Assembly (NCBI RefSeq): GCF_001687365.1
Contig: NZ_LGLV01000014.1
Location: 164,421 to 228,420 of the forward strand
DNA length: 64,000 nt
Reading direction: 5' to 3'
Source of the DNA: Pararhizobium polonicum
GTDB lineage: Bacteria > Pseudomonadota > Alphaproteobacteria > Rhizobiales > Rhizobiaceae
Shown here: positions 9,151 to 18,597 of the stretch, one piece after another
How the letters are laid out: the number at the start of each line of letters is the position of its first letter
Position numbering within the stretch: the first letter of the stretch is position 1
Notes under the pieces: generated by a model
What the model saw: only the letters and a program-made list of their open reading frames with translations
Databases searched by the model: none
What the model was told of the DNA's origin: nothing
Position numbers and translations under genes: made by a program

Positions 9151-9249
9151 GGTACCCCTCTTTTTTTAAATCATGCCGGTCGCTGTGGTTCAAGAGCGGT
9201 GGTCTTTGCCACCTTTTAGCTCTCGACAGTGAACGCACGGGTTTGCCGT

Positions 9250-9279
9250 GTCCTGGCCGCCACTCACGGCGGCCAGGAC
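9250..9279 (-). terminator. Perfect 12-bp hairpin between nicX and the transporter gene
   Basis: GTCCTGGCCGCC (9250-9261) and GGCGGCCAGGAC (9268-9279) form a perfect stem with a six-base loop. It lies about 50 nt downstream of the nicX stop in the leftward transcript. There is no T-run after it, so it may act as an mRNA-stabilising or attenuating structure more than a classical terminator. Confidence 0.5.
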
Positions 9280-9330
9280 TCCGGAAATAACTCCGTCTCT
9301 TCGATTACAATTCGGCCGGAAGCCGAAGAA

Positions 9331-10362
9331 TCAGTCGAACTTGTACTGCATGTCCTTGACAGCGATGTCACCATCCAGAACCATCGGCTCGTCGTCCAGG
9401 AACAGCGAGCAATTGCGCATCGGTATGTCCAGATGGCAAGCCGTGTCGTTCGGTCCGCCCAACTCGTTGTTGGGGCCAGTCGAGAACATCACGTTGCCAT
9501 AGAATGAGCGGGCCTCCATGCCCATGCCGCCCGGGAATTCACCAGGCACCATGCGATGCCATTTGGCGTTCTGATTAAGGCCCCAGCCGACATGACTCAT
9601 ACCCATGCCGCGCGGATCGTTGAAACCGGCCATGTAGGATTTGACCAGCTCAGCGTCGAGGCCGCCGCGAATGTCGGTGATCCAACCGTTTTCGATCGTA
9701 TAGATGATCGGGTCGCGCACGTAGATATTCTGCGGCAGCAGGATATCACCGGGAGCAACGACGATCGTACCGTCAACACCGTTGTCGTCACCACCGGTGA
9801 ACACGAAGCCAGACGGCCAGTGGTCCCAGCGGCCCGGCTCGTCGGTGCACGCATATTCCGTAATGGCGGGATAGGTGTTGAGCTTGTAGGTCACGTCGGT
9901 GCCATGCGCCGAGGTAATTCGCATCACCTTCGCCTTGGAGAGCAGATCGCCGGCAAATTCGACGCGCTCGCGCAGTTCCTTTGTCGGCAGCATGCGGGCG
10001 AGAAGCTCCGGCGGTTCCACTGCGGTCAGAATACGCGTGCCGGACGCCTGGATCGCCATCTGTTCCGGGCTGAAGAGCAGAAAGATGCAATCGATCAACA
10101 TATCGGCCGCCTTCAGGGCCTCGACCGCTTCCGGCATGGCTGCAAGGCCTGTCTGGCCGACTGCCCATGCACCGGCCGGCGGCACCGGCGGCAAACGCAT
10201 GTGATACATCTTGGCGCCAAGGCGCATGCCCGCCGCCATGAAGGCGTCGGCGTAATCGAGGCGCTCGTTGCCCTGGGTCAGGACGATAAGTTTTTCGCCC
10301 TCGTGGACGCCCGACATCTTCAACTGATGCAGGCAGATTTCCGTGAAGCTGAAGTGATCCAT
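9331..10362 (-). CDS. nicX: 2,5-dihydroxypyridine 5,6-dioxygenase
   Basis: The 343-residue product begins MDHFSFTEICLHQLK, with AAGGGA ahead of the ATG at 10362. It matches the NicX family (M29-aminopeptidase-like fold) over its length. The candidate iron ligands His257 (in SHVGWGLN) and His310/Asp312 (in ACHLDIPM) line up at a constant offset of eight with His265, His318 and Asp320 that I recall for P. putida NicX. The enzyme opens the ring of 2,5-dihydroxypyridine with O2 to give N-formylmaleamate. It follows nicF by 20 nt in the same operon. Confidence 0.92.
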   Translation of the reverse strand: MDHFSFTEICLHQLKMSGVHEGEKLIVLTQGNERLDYADAFMAAGMRLGAKMYHMRLPPVPPAGAWAVGQTGLAAMPEAVEALKAADMLIDCIFLLFSPEQMAIQASGTRILTAVEPPELLARMLPTKELRERVEFAGDLLSKAKVMRITSAHGTDVTYKLNTYPAITEYACTDEPGRWDHWPSGFVFTGGDDNGVDGTIVVAPGDILLPQNIYVRDPIIYTIENGWITDIRGGLDAELVKSYMAGFNDPRGMGMSHVGWGLNQNAKWHRMVPGEFPGGMGMEARSFYGNVMFSTGPNNELGGPNDTACHLDIPMRNCSLFLDDEPMVLDGDIAVKDMQYKFD

Positions 10363-10382
10363 GCTTGTTCCCTTATATTGAT

Positions 10383-11048
10383 TCAAGGCGTGGGTGTTTC
10401 GTCCCGTGACGGACAGCCGAACTTGACCTTGGCGATTTCGGCAATCGCTTCTTCCTTCAGGACGACATCGCCATATTTGCTGTCGATATCGAAGAGGTTG
10501 GCATTGTGCGGGTCGGGATGCCGGTCGCCGACGCAGTCACGCACGACGATGGGCCTGAACCCATATTGAACCGCATCGACGGCACTTGCCCTGATGCAGC
10601 CGCTGGTCGAGCAGCCCGCCATGATAACCGTGTCGATGCCCTGCGCGTGCAGATGCGACGCCAGGCTGGTGCCGAAGAAAGCGCTGGCATATTGTTTGAC
10701 GATGACAAGCTCCCCCTGTTCGGGCTGCACCTCGTCGCAGAACTCGGCAAGCACGTTGCCCTCGACCATCGCCTTCATGACGGGCGATTTCTTTACCCAC
10801 ATGCCGCCATCGGCGCAGTTTTCCGCCAGGTAGAGAATGCGGGTATGGATGACGGGAATGCCGGCGTCGCGTGCCGCGCGGATCAATTCGGGCGCCTGCG
10901 CGACCGCATCGACCACGCCGGTTGCATAAAGAGGCGCGCCCTCGATCGTATAGGCTTTCAGGAAGTCGATAACGAGAAGAGCCGGACGCTGGCCAAACCC
11001 GATCCGGTTGCCCCACACACCCTGATAGTTCGTTTCGGCGCTTTGCAC
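10383..11048 (-). CDS. nicF: Maleamate amidohydrolase (isochorismatase family)
   Basis: The GTG at 11048 has a strong GGGAGG site 6-7 nt upstream and gives 221 residues; a longer frame to 11090 would overlap nicE and lacks this. The protein shows the cysteine-hydrolase core: ALLVIDFLKAY with the catalytic Asp, and GCSTSGCIRASAVDA with nucleophile Cys151. It hydrolyses maleamate to maleate and ammonium in the nicotinate pathway. The position between nicE and nicX, both recognisable, supports the specific assignment. Confidence 0.88.
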   Translation of the reverse strand: MQSAETNYQGVWGNRIGFGQRPALLVIDFLKAYTIEGAPLYATGVVDAVAQAPELIRAARDAGIPVIHTRILYLAENCADGGMWVKKSPVMKAMVEGNVLAEFCDEVQPEQGELVIVKQYASAFFGTSLASHLHAQGIDTVIMAGCSTSGCIRASAVDAVQYGFRPIVVRDCVGDRHPDPHNANLFDIDSKYGDVVLKEEAIAEIAKVKFGCPSRDETPTP

Positions 11049-11058
11049 GATGGCCTCC

Positions 11059-11811
11059 CTAATAGGCACCGGACAGAAGCGCGCCGGCACCCGGCACGAC
11101 CGCTTCCAGACCGAGCGATTTCAGCATGCAGTAAGTCGTGGCGACTGCGGCCGTCAGAACCGGCTTGCCGGTCATGGCCTCAACCTTGGCAATCACCGGC
11201 AAAGACGGCATCTGCACACAGGCCGAGAGCACGATCACATCGACATCGGTGAGATCGAGCGTCTGTACGATGGCCGGCAGGTTATCGGGATCGTGGCGCG
11301 CGACATCGAGATTGTCCGGAATTTCCAGAGCACGCCAATCCACAACCTCGAAACCTTCTTCGCGGATGTAATCGACAACGAGTTCGGTGAGCGGCTTCAT
11401 ATAGGGGGCCACGACGGCGATCTTCTTCGCCTTCATGACCTTCAGCCCTTCGATCAGGGCGCCGGCGCTGGTGACGACCGGAATATTCGTGCCTTCGTCG
11501 ATTGTGCGACCGGTCAAGCGCTTTTCGGACTGGCGATGATATCCAAGCCCCATCGCCATGATCGCTACGAGGCAGGCGTAGCCCAGGACATCGACGCGGG
11601 CGTCGGACAGTTCGACCGCGCAACGGTCGGATTCCGCATCCATGGCCGCCAGTTCTTCCTTGACGACCTTCTTCATGCGCATGCGGCTGGAATGGAAGGT
11701 AAAGCGTTCCGGGCGGATGGACTGCCGCGCCGTCAGCATGGCCGGGATTTCGGTTTCCATGGTGGTGTTGGAACTGGGTACGATCTGACCGATACGGTAG
11801 TATTTTTGCAC
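11059..11811 (-). CDS. nicE: Maleate cis-trans isomerase
   Basis: The 250-residue protein starts with GTG at 11811 (AGAGGA upstream) as MQKYYRIGQIVPSSNTTMETE. It has the two catalytic cysteines of the maleate isomerase/Asp-Glu racemase fold: Cys80 in LGYACLVAIM and Cys198 in VLSACVQMPS. It converts maleate to fumarate, the last step of the pathway, feeding the TCA cycle. Its stop lies 10 nt before the nicF start. It is separated from nicD by a terminator-like hairpin. Confidence 0.92.
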   Translation of the reverse strand: MQKYYRIGQIVPSSNTTMETEIPAMLTARQSIRPERFTFHSSRMRMKKVVKEELAAMDAESDRCAVELSDARVDVLGYACLVAIMAMGLGYHRQSEKRLTGRTIDEGTNIPVVTSAGALIEGLKVMKAKKIAVVAPYMKPLTELVVDYIREEGFEVVDWRALEIPDNLDVARHDPDNLPAIVQTLDLTDVDVIVLSACVQMPSLPVIAKVEAMTGKPVLTAAVATTYCMLKSLGLEAVVPGAGALLSGAY

Positions 11812-11841
11812 GGGATGACATCCTCTGCTTCACGAACAATG

Positions 11842-11880
11842 GCAAAAAGAAACAGCGGCGGAACGAGCGATCCGCCGCTG
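11842..11880 (-). terminator. Terminator-like hairpin between nicD and nicE
   Basis: CAGCGGCGGA (11853-11862) and TCCGCCGCTG (11871-11880) form a perfect 10-bp stem with an 8-base loop, starting 4 nt after the nicD stop. In the leftward transcript it is followed by TTTCTTTTT. This is a good intrinsic terminator shape, placed inside the operon, so nicE-F-X-transporter-nicR expression may depend on read-through or a separate promoter. Confidence 0.65.
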
Positions 11881-11884
11881 CCGG

Positions 11885-13893
<2,009 letters not shown>

Positions 13894-14008
13894 TTAAATG
13901 GCAAGCGCTCAGCATCAGTTTTGTCAGCTTTTGCGATTACTAAATCAAAGCCTACCGGGTTTCTCGCCGTTTGCAACGGTAAAATTTGGCTTGCCAGCCC
14001 ATCACATG

Positions 14009-14022
14009 AAGCGTATACGCTT
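14009..14022. promoter_or_regulatory. Palindromic operator AAGCGTATACGCTT (nicA side)
   Basis: The second copy of the AGCGTATACGCT palindrome, here extended to 14 bp, is centred 128 bp from the first. It is followed directly by the AT-rich TTTATATAAAAATAA, which could hold a -10 element for nicA transcription. One site per divergent promoter is the simplest reading. Confidence 0.75.
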
Positions 14023-14175
14023 TTTATATAAAAATAAGGGGCAGCAGATGCGTGATGTCGGTGACAGTCGCGTCGTTATGAGGAACAGGCACCGCGACGG
14101 GGCCAGCCGCATAGCGATCCGTCCGGTAGCAGAAGGCTTGGGCTTGACCGCCTGTGCGGCGCTGGAGCGGCGGCC

Positions 14176-14700
14176 TTGACGCGACCCGTTTCCGTTTCAC
14201 TGAATGTAAACGACGCCCTCTGGCACGTTGACGCAAAGCCGGAAACACCCCTCCTCTATATTCTGCGCAATGACCTTTCCCTGAACGGCCCGAAATATGG
14301 CTGTGGCCTGGGCGAATGTGGCGCATGCGCTGTTCTGGTTGACGACCGTCCGGTGCGCTCCTGTACGGTGCCGCTCGGCGCAATTGGGACACGGCGTGTA
14401 ACCACGCTTGAAGGGCTTGCAGCGGGCGGACATCTGCACCCGGTTCAGCGGGCCTTTATCGAAGAAGCGGCGGCGCAATGCGGCTATTGCCTCAATGGCA
14501 TGATCATCGCTACGGTCGGACTGCTCAAGCGCAATGCCGATCCTGACGAGAGCGATATTCGCGAGGCTCTGCGGCACCATCTTTGCCGGTGCGGCACGCA
14601 TCTTGAAATACTGGCCGCCGCGCGGCGTGCCGTTGCCTATGCCAAGGCGGAACAGCCACACACGACACGAACAGACGGCACGACGGAGGTTTCGCCATGA
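14176..14700 (+). CDS. nicA: Nicotinate dehydrogenase small subunit, [2Fe-2S] protein
   Basis: The 174-residue protein has both [2Fe-2S] domains of the xanthine-oxidase-type small subunit: GCGLGECGACAVLVDD near residue 45 and CGYCLNGMI with LCRCGTH near residues 105-145. The TTG at 14176 with GGAG 8 nt upstream is the best start; no ATG fits the N-terminal family boundary. It passes electrons from the molybdenum site of NicB. The last codon overlaps the NicB start by four bases (ATGA), so they are co-translated. Nicotinate is hydroxylated at C6 by the NicAB complex. Confidence 0.93.
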   Translation: MTRPVSVSLNVNDALWHVDAKPETPLLYILRNDLSLNGPKYGCGLGECGACAVLVDDRPVRSCTVPLGAIGTRRVTTLEGLAAGGHLHPVQRAFIEEAAAQCGYCLNGMIIATVGLLKRNADPDESDIREALRHHLCRCGTHLEILAAARRAVAYAKAEQPHTTRTDGTTEVSP

Positions 14701-17700
14701 CCCTGCACCGCGAAACACCCAAATCGGCCTATATGGCCGCCGCCGATACGCTGCTGATCGTTTCCGATGCCGAACAGGGCGACACGGCCGAACTCTTCAT
14801 CGCTATCGGCACGGATGGCCGCGTCATTGCGTTCAATGGTCATGTCGATCTGGGAACCGGCATCCGGACGTCGTTGGCGCAGATCGTTGCAGAAGAGCTT
14901 CATGTCCCGTTCGAGCAGGTCGACATGGTGCTCGGGGCAACCTCGGCCGCCCCCAATCAGGGCGCGACCATTGCCAGCGAAACCATCCAGATTACTGCCG
15001 TTCCCCTGCGATATGCGGCAGCGACCGCACGCCGTCACCTGCTTGCCAAAGCATCTATGCGGACCGGCATACCGCTTGAAAAGCTCATCCTGGAAGACGG
15101 GACCATTCGCGCCGGTTCCGGTGAAAACTGGAGCCTGAGCTTTGCCGATCTCGTCGCCGGCGCGCATGTGCGCCTGTCGATCGACACCGGCGCCGAACTT
15201 AAACCGGCATCTGCCTATACGATTGTCGGCTCCTCGCGTCCGCGCGTCGATATTCCCGCAAAGGCGACTGGCCGCTGGACCTATGTGCACGACGTACGCG
15301 TGCCCGGCATGCTGCACGGCCGCGTCATCCGTCCGCCCTATGCCGGCTTTGATCATGGCGAGCATGTCGGCAACAGCCTGATCTCCATCGATGAGACATC
15401 AGTCGCCGGTATCGAGGGCCTGGTTGGCGTTGTCGCCATCGGTGACTTTGTCGGTGTCGTCGCCACGCGCGAGGAAATCGCCATCAAGGCGGCAAAGATC
15501 CTCAAGGTGGTCTGGCGCGCAGCGCAGGAACGCCCCGACCTCAACGCACCGGAAGCCGCGCTACGCGCCAATCCCGCGACCCCGCGCAAGCTTGCCGATC
15601 GCGGCAATGTCGAGATGGCGCTCGCAGGCAGCGCCCAGCCGATGAACCGAACCTATGTCTGGCCCTACCAGATGCACGGATCGATCGGGCCGTCCTGCGC
15701 CGTGGCAGACTATCGTGACGATGGCCTGACCGTCTGGTCCGGGACGCAGAACCCCTTCCCCATGCGGCGCGATCTCGCCTTGCTTATGGATATGCCCGAA
15801 GACTTGATCCTTGTCGAACGGCTTGAAGCAGCCGGATGCTACGGCCGAAACTGTGCTGATGACGTGACCGCCGATGCAGCCCTCCTGTCGCGCGCAGTCA
15901 ATGCGCCGGTCAGAGTGCAATTGAGCCGCGAGCAGGAACATGCCTGGGAGCCCAAGGGCGCGGCACAGATTATGGACGTGCGCGGCGGCCTCGATCTGGA
16001 GGGCGGCCCTTCCGCCTATGATTTCGAAACACGCTATCCCTCAAACCTCGCCCCGACCCTGCCGCTGATTCTCACCGGCAAGGTGCCGCCGGTCTCGGAT
16101 GTGGTGCAGATGGGCGACCGCACCGCGATCCCGCCCTATGCCTATGGCAATCTTCGCGTCACCGTGCACGATATGCCGCCAATCGCTCGCGCTTCCTGGT
16201 TTCGCGGTGTTTCGGCCATGCCCAACACCTTTGCCCATGAATGCTATGTGGACGAACTGGCTGCCGCTGCGGGTGTCGATCCGATCGAATACCGGTTACG
16301 CTATCTGCAGGATCCACGCGCGATCGATCTGGTCAAGGCGCTGGCCGAGCGGGCAAACTGGGTACCGCACACCACATGGGGCACGCTTGGCGGCGAAGGC
16401 GATCTTCTCTACGGGCGCGGATTTGCCTATGCCGTCTATATCCACGGCCCCTTCCCCGGCAAAGCGGCGGCATGGGCTGCATGGGTCGCGGATGTCGCCG
16501 TCAACACCAAGACCGGCGAAGTGGCGGTCACGAAAGTGACCTGCGCCCAGGATTCCGGGATGATGATCAATCCCGATGGCGTCCGCCACCAGATCCACGG
16601 CAACATCATCCAGTCCACCAGCCGGGTGCTGAAGGAAAAGGTGGAATTCTCCTCAACAGCCGTCACCTCGAAGGAATGGGGCGGCTATTCGCTCATCACC
16701 TTCCCCGAAGTTCCCGATATCGACGTCCTGATGATCCCCCGGCAGGACGAGCCGCCGCTGGGCGTCGGCGAGTCCGCATCCGTGCCTAGCGCCTCGGCCA
16801 TCGCCAATGCCGTCTATGACGCAACCGGCATCCGGTTCCGTGAATTGCCGTTGACGCCGGAACGGGTGCGGGCCACCCTGAACGGCGGGAAGAACGAGGC
16901 ATCGCCCGCTGAACCCTCAAGGAAACGCAATTGGCGGACGATCGGCCTGTCCGCCGCGGGGGCCGTCGCCGCCCTTTCGGGGATCGTGACGATGGCCTCG
17001 CCATGGCGCCCCGCGATCGGCACGATCCCGACACCCGATGCCAATGTCTATAGCGCCGTGACGATCGAACGTGGACGCATGGCCGCTGCAGCCGGCGCCT
17101 GCAATGTCTGCCATGCCGGCCCCGACGGAACCCCATTTGCTGGCGGACGGCGTTTCGACACACCGTTCGGCCCGGTCTATGCCACCAACATCACCCCCGA
17201 TGCGACAAACGGCATCGGCGCCTGGTCCTATCCCGCCTTCGAGCGCGCCATGCGCGAGGGCGTGAGCCGCGACGGCCATCACCTCTATCCCGCCCATCCC
17301 TATACATCGTTTGCGGGGGCGGAGGATGCGGACCTCCAGGCGCTCTATGCCTATATGATGACGCAAAGTCCTGCCGCCGAAAAACCACCGGAAACCAAGC
17401 TCAAGTTTCCCTATAATATTCGCGCGATGATGGCTGGCTGGAACGCCCTGTTCCTGACGGCCGATCCGTTCCGCTATGTGGAGACGCGCGACGCGCAGTG
17501 GAACCGCGGTGCCTATCTGGTCGAAACCCTCGGCCACTGTTCGGCCTGCCACACACGGCGCAATGTGCTGGGTGCGGAAAAGACCGGCAGTGCCCGTTTA
17601 TCCGGGGGATTTGCCGATGGCTGGGAAGCGCCCGCGCTCAACGCCTTTGCCAAGGGCCCCGTCGGCTGGACGGCAGACGCCTTCTACGACTATCTGCGCA

Positions 17701-18245
17701 CCGGGCATTCGCGCGACCATGGCAGCGCGGCCGGCCCGATGGCGCAGGTGGTCAACGTCATGCAACCGCTTCCCGACAGCGACATCCGCGCCATGGCCAC
17801 CTATCTGGCAAGCCTGAATGGTGGAACAGAACCCGCCGTCGCGGCCACCCAGAGTCAACACGCTATTGCCGCAAGCGAGACGACCAAGGCCGCCGCTGCA
17901 CTTCTGTCGCCGAAGGGCGAACGGATCTTCAACGGCGCGTGCGCGACCTGCCATACCGGCAATACGATCCTGCCGTCGCTCGCGCTCAACAGCAATCTGC
18001 ATGCCGATACGCCTGATAACATTCTCCAGGTGATCCTGAACGGTGTCGAGGCACCGGCGATCCTTGCCAAAACCACCGGTCGCGATGCGCCGGAAGTCAT
18101 GTCCATGCCCGCATTCAGCGAGACGTTGAACGAAGGGCAGATCAACGACCTTGCAACCTATCTCCGGGCGCGTTTTGCATCGGACAAGCCGGCATGGACG
18201 GACACGACGAGCGCCATGAAGCGCGTAACGGCGGCGAGCCACTGA
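14697..18245 (+). CDS. nicB: Nicotinate dehydrogenase large subunit: molybdopterin domain fused to tri-heme cytochrome c
   Basis: This 1182-residue fusion first has an aldehyde-oxidase-type molybdopterin domain (VDLGTGIRTSLAQIV, SGTQNPFPMRRDLA, YGRNCADDVTADAALL, GVGESASVPSASAIANAV), then one membrane-spanning stretch (about 750-770) and three c-type heme motifs, CNVCH (802), CSACH (948) and CATCH (1082). This is the NicB architecture: nicotinate is hydroxylated with water and electrons leave through the cytochrome part to the respiratory chain. The length is close to that of the P. putida enzyme. The catalytic part presumably faces the cytoplasm with the hemes on the periplasmic side. Confidence 0.94.
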   Translation: MTLHRETPKSAYMAAADTLLIVSDAEQGDTAELFIAIGTDGRVIAFNGHVDLGTGIRTSLAQIVAEELHVPFEQVDMVLGATSAAPNQGATIASETIQITAVPLRYAAATARRHLLAKASMRTGIPLEKLILEDGTIRAGSGENWSLSFADLVAGAHVRLSIDTGAELKPASAYTIVGSSRPRVDIPAKATGRWTYVHDVRVPGMLHGRVIRPPYAGFDHGEHVGNSLISIDETSVAGIEGLVGVVAIGDFVGVVATREEIAIKAAKILKVVWRAAQERPDLNAPEAALRANPATPRKLADRGNVEMALAGSAQPMNRTYVWPYQMHGSIGPSCAVADYRDDGLTVWSGTQNPFPMRRDLALLMDMPEDLILVERLEAAGCYGRNCADDVTADAALLSRAVNAPVRVQLSREQEHAWEPKGAAQIMDVRGGLDLEGGPSAYDFETRYPSNLAPTLPLILTGKVPPVSDVVQMGDRTAIPPYAYGNLRVTVHDMPPIARASWFRGVSAMPNTFAHECYVDELAAAAGVDPIEYRLRYLQDPRAIDLVKALAERANWVPHTTWGTLGGEGDLLYGRGFAYAVYIHGPFPGKAAAWAAWVADVAVNTKTGEVAVTKVTCAQDSGMMINPDGVRHQIHGNIIQSTSRVLKEKVEFSSTAVTSKEWGGYSLITFPEVPDIDVLMIPRQDEPPLGVGESASVPSASAIANAVYDATGIRFRELPLTPERVRATLNGGKNEASPAEPSRKRNWRTIGLSAAGAVAALSGIVTMASPWRPAIGTIPTPDANVYSAVTIERGRMAAAAGACNVCHAGPDGTPFAGGRRFDTPFGPVYATNITPDATNGIGAWSYPAFERAMREGVSRDGHHLYPAHPYTSFAGAEDADLQALYAYMMTQSPAAEKPPETKLKFPYNIRAMMAGWNALFLTADPFRYVETRDAQWNRGAYLVETLGHCSACHTRRNVLGAEKTGSARLSGGFADGWEAPALNAFAKGPVGWTADAFYDYLRTGHSRDHGSAAGPMAQVVNVMQPLPDSDIRAMATYLASLNGGTEPAVAATQSQHAIAASETTKAAAALLSPKGERIFNGACATCHTGNTILPSLALNSNLHADTPDNILQVILNGVEAPAILAKTTGRDAPEVMSMPAFSETLNEGQINDLATYLRARFASDKPAWTDTTSAMKRVTAASH

Positions 18246-18255
18246 AGGAGCGATT

Positions 18256-18597
18256 GTGGGGCAGTTTGAGACCGGCATCACCGCACGTGCCCTCTTCGAG
18301 AGCGAGAGCATTTCCGTCAGCGGCAGTCCGCTCCGCTCCATCATGTCGGACACGCGATCCAATCGTGAGATCATCCCCGTCGCCCCTTTCTGCATCGGTG
18401 CCCTCGGCAGCAAGCGCACGCATGAGAGGCGCCGCGAAACCTTGCAAAAGCACGGATACGCTGATCACGATATCGATCGTATCAAGGCCCCGATTGGGAT
18501 GTTCGGACCGGCCCGTGATGGAAACGCATTGGCGCTATCCATTCTCGCCGATGTCTCTGCCGCACGCTCGATCATGAAGTTCGACGGCAATGTGTGA
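18256..18597 (+). CDS. XdhC-like C-terminal domain protein, short
   Basis: A GTG at 18256 preceded by GAAGGAG, 10 nt after the nicB stop, opens a 113-residue frame. The second half matches the C-terminal Rossmann segment of XdhC/CoxI proteins (FCIGALGSKRTHERR, then DIDRIKAPIGMFG, then LALSILADVSAAR). The usual N-terminal XdhC_CoxI domain is missing, so it is about one third of family length. XdhC proteins help load sulfurated molybdenum cofactor into hydroxylases, which suits a gene after nicB. It may be a functional short form or the remnant of a deleted full gene; the good ribosome binding site argues it is translated. Confidence 0.65.
   Translation: MGQFETGITARALFESESISVSGSPLRSIMSDTRSNREIIPVAPFCIGALGSKRTHERRRETLQKHGYADHDIDRIKAPIGMFGPARDGNALALSILADVSAARSIMKFDGNV

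Noticed and set aside
9556..10569. 337-codon open frame on the plus strand
   Set aside because: Antisense to nicX and nicF, which have clear catalytic motifs; no support of its own.
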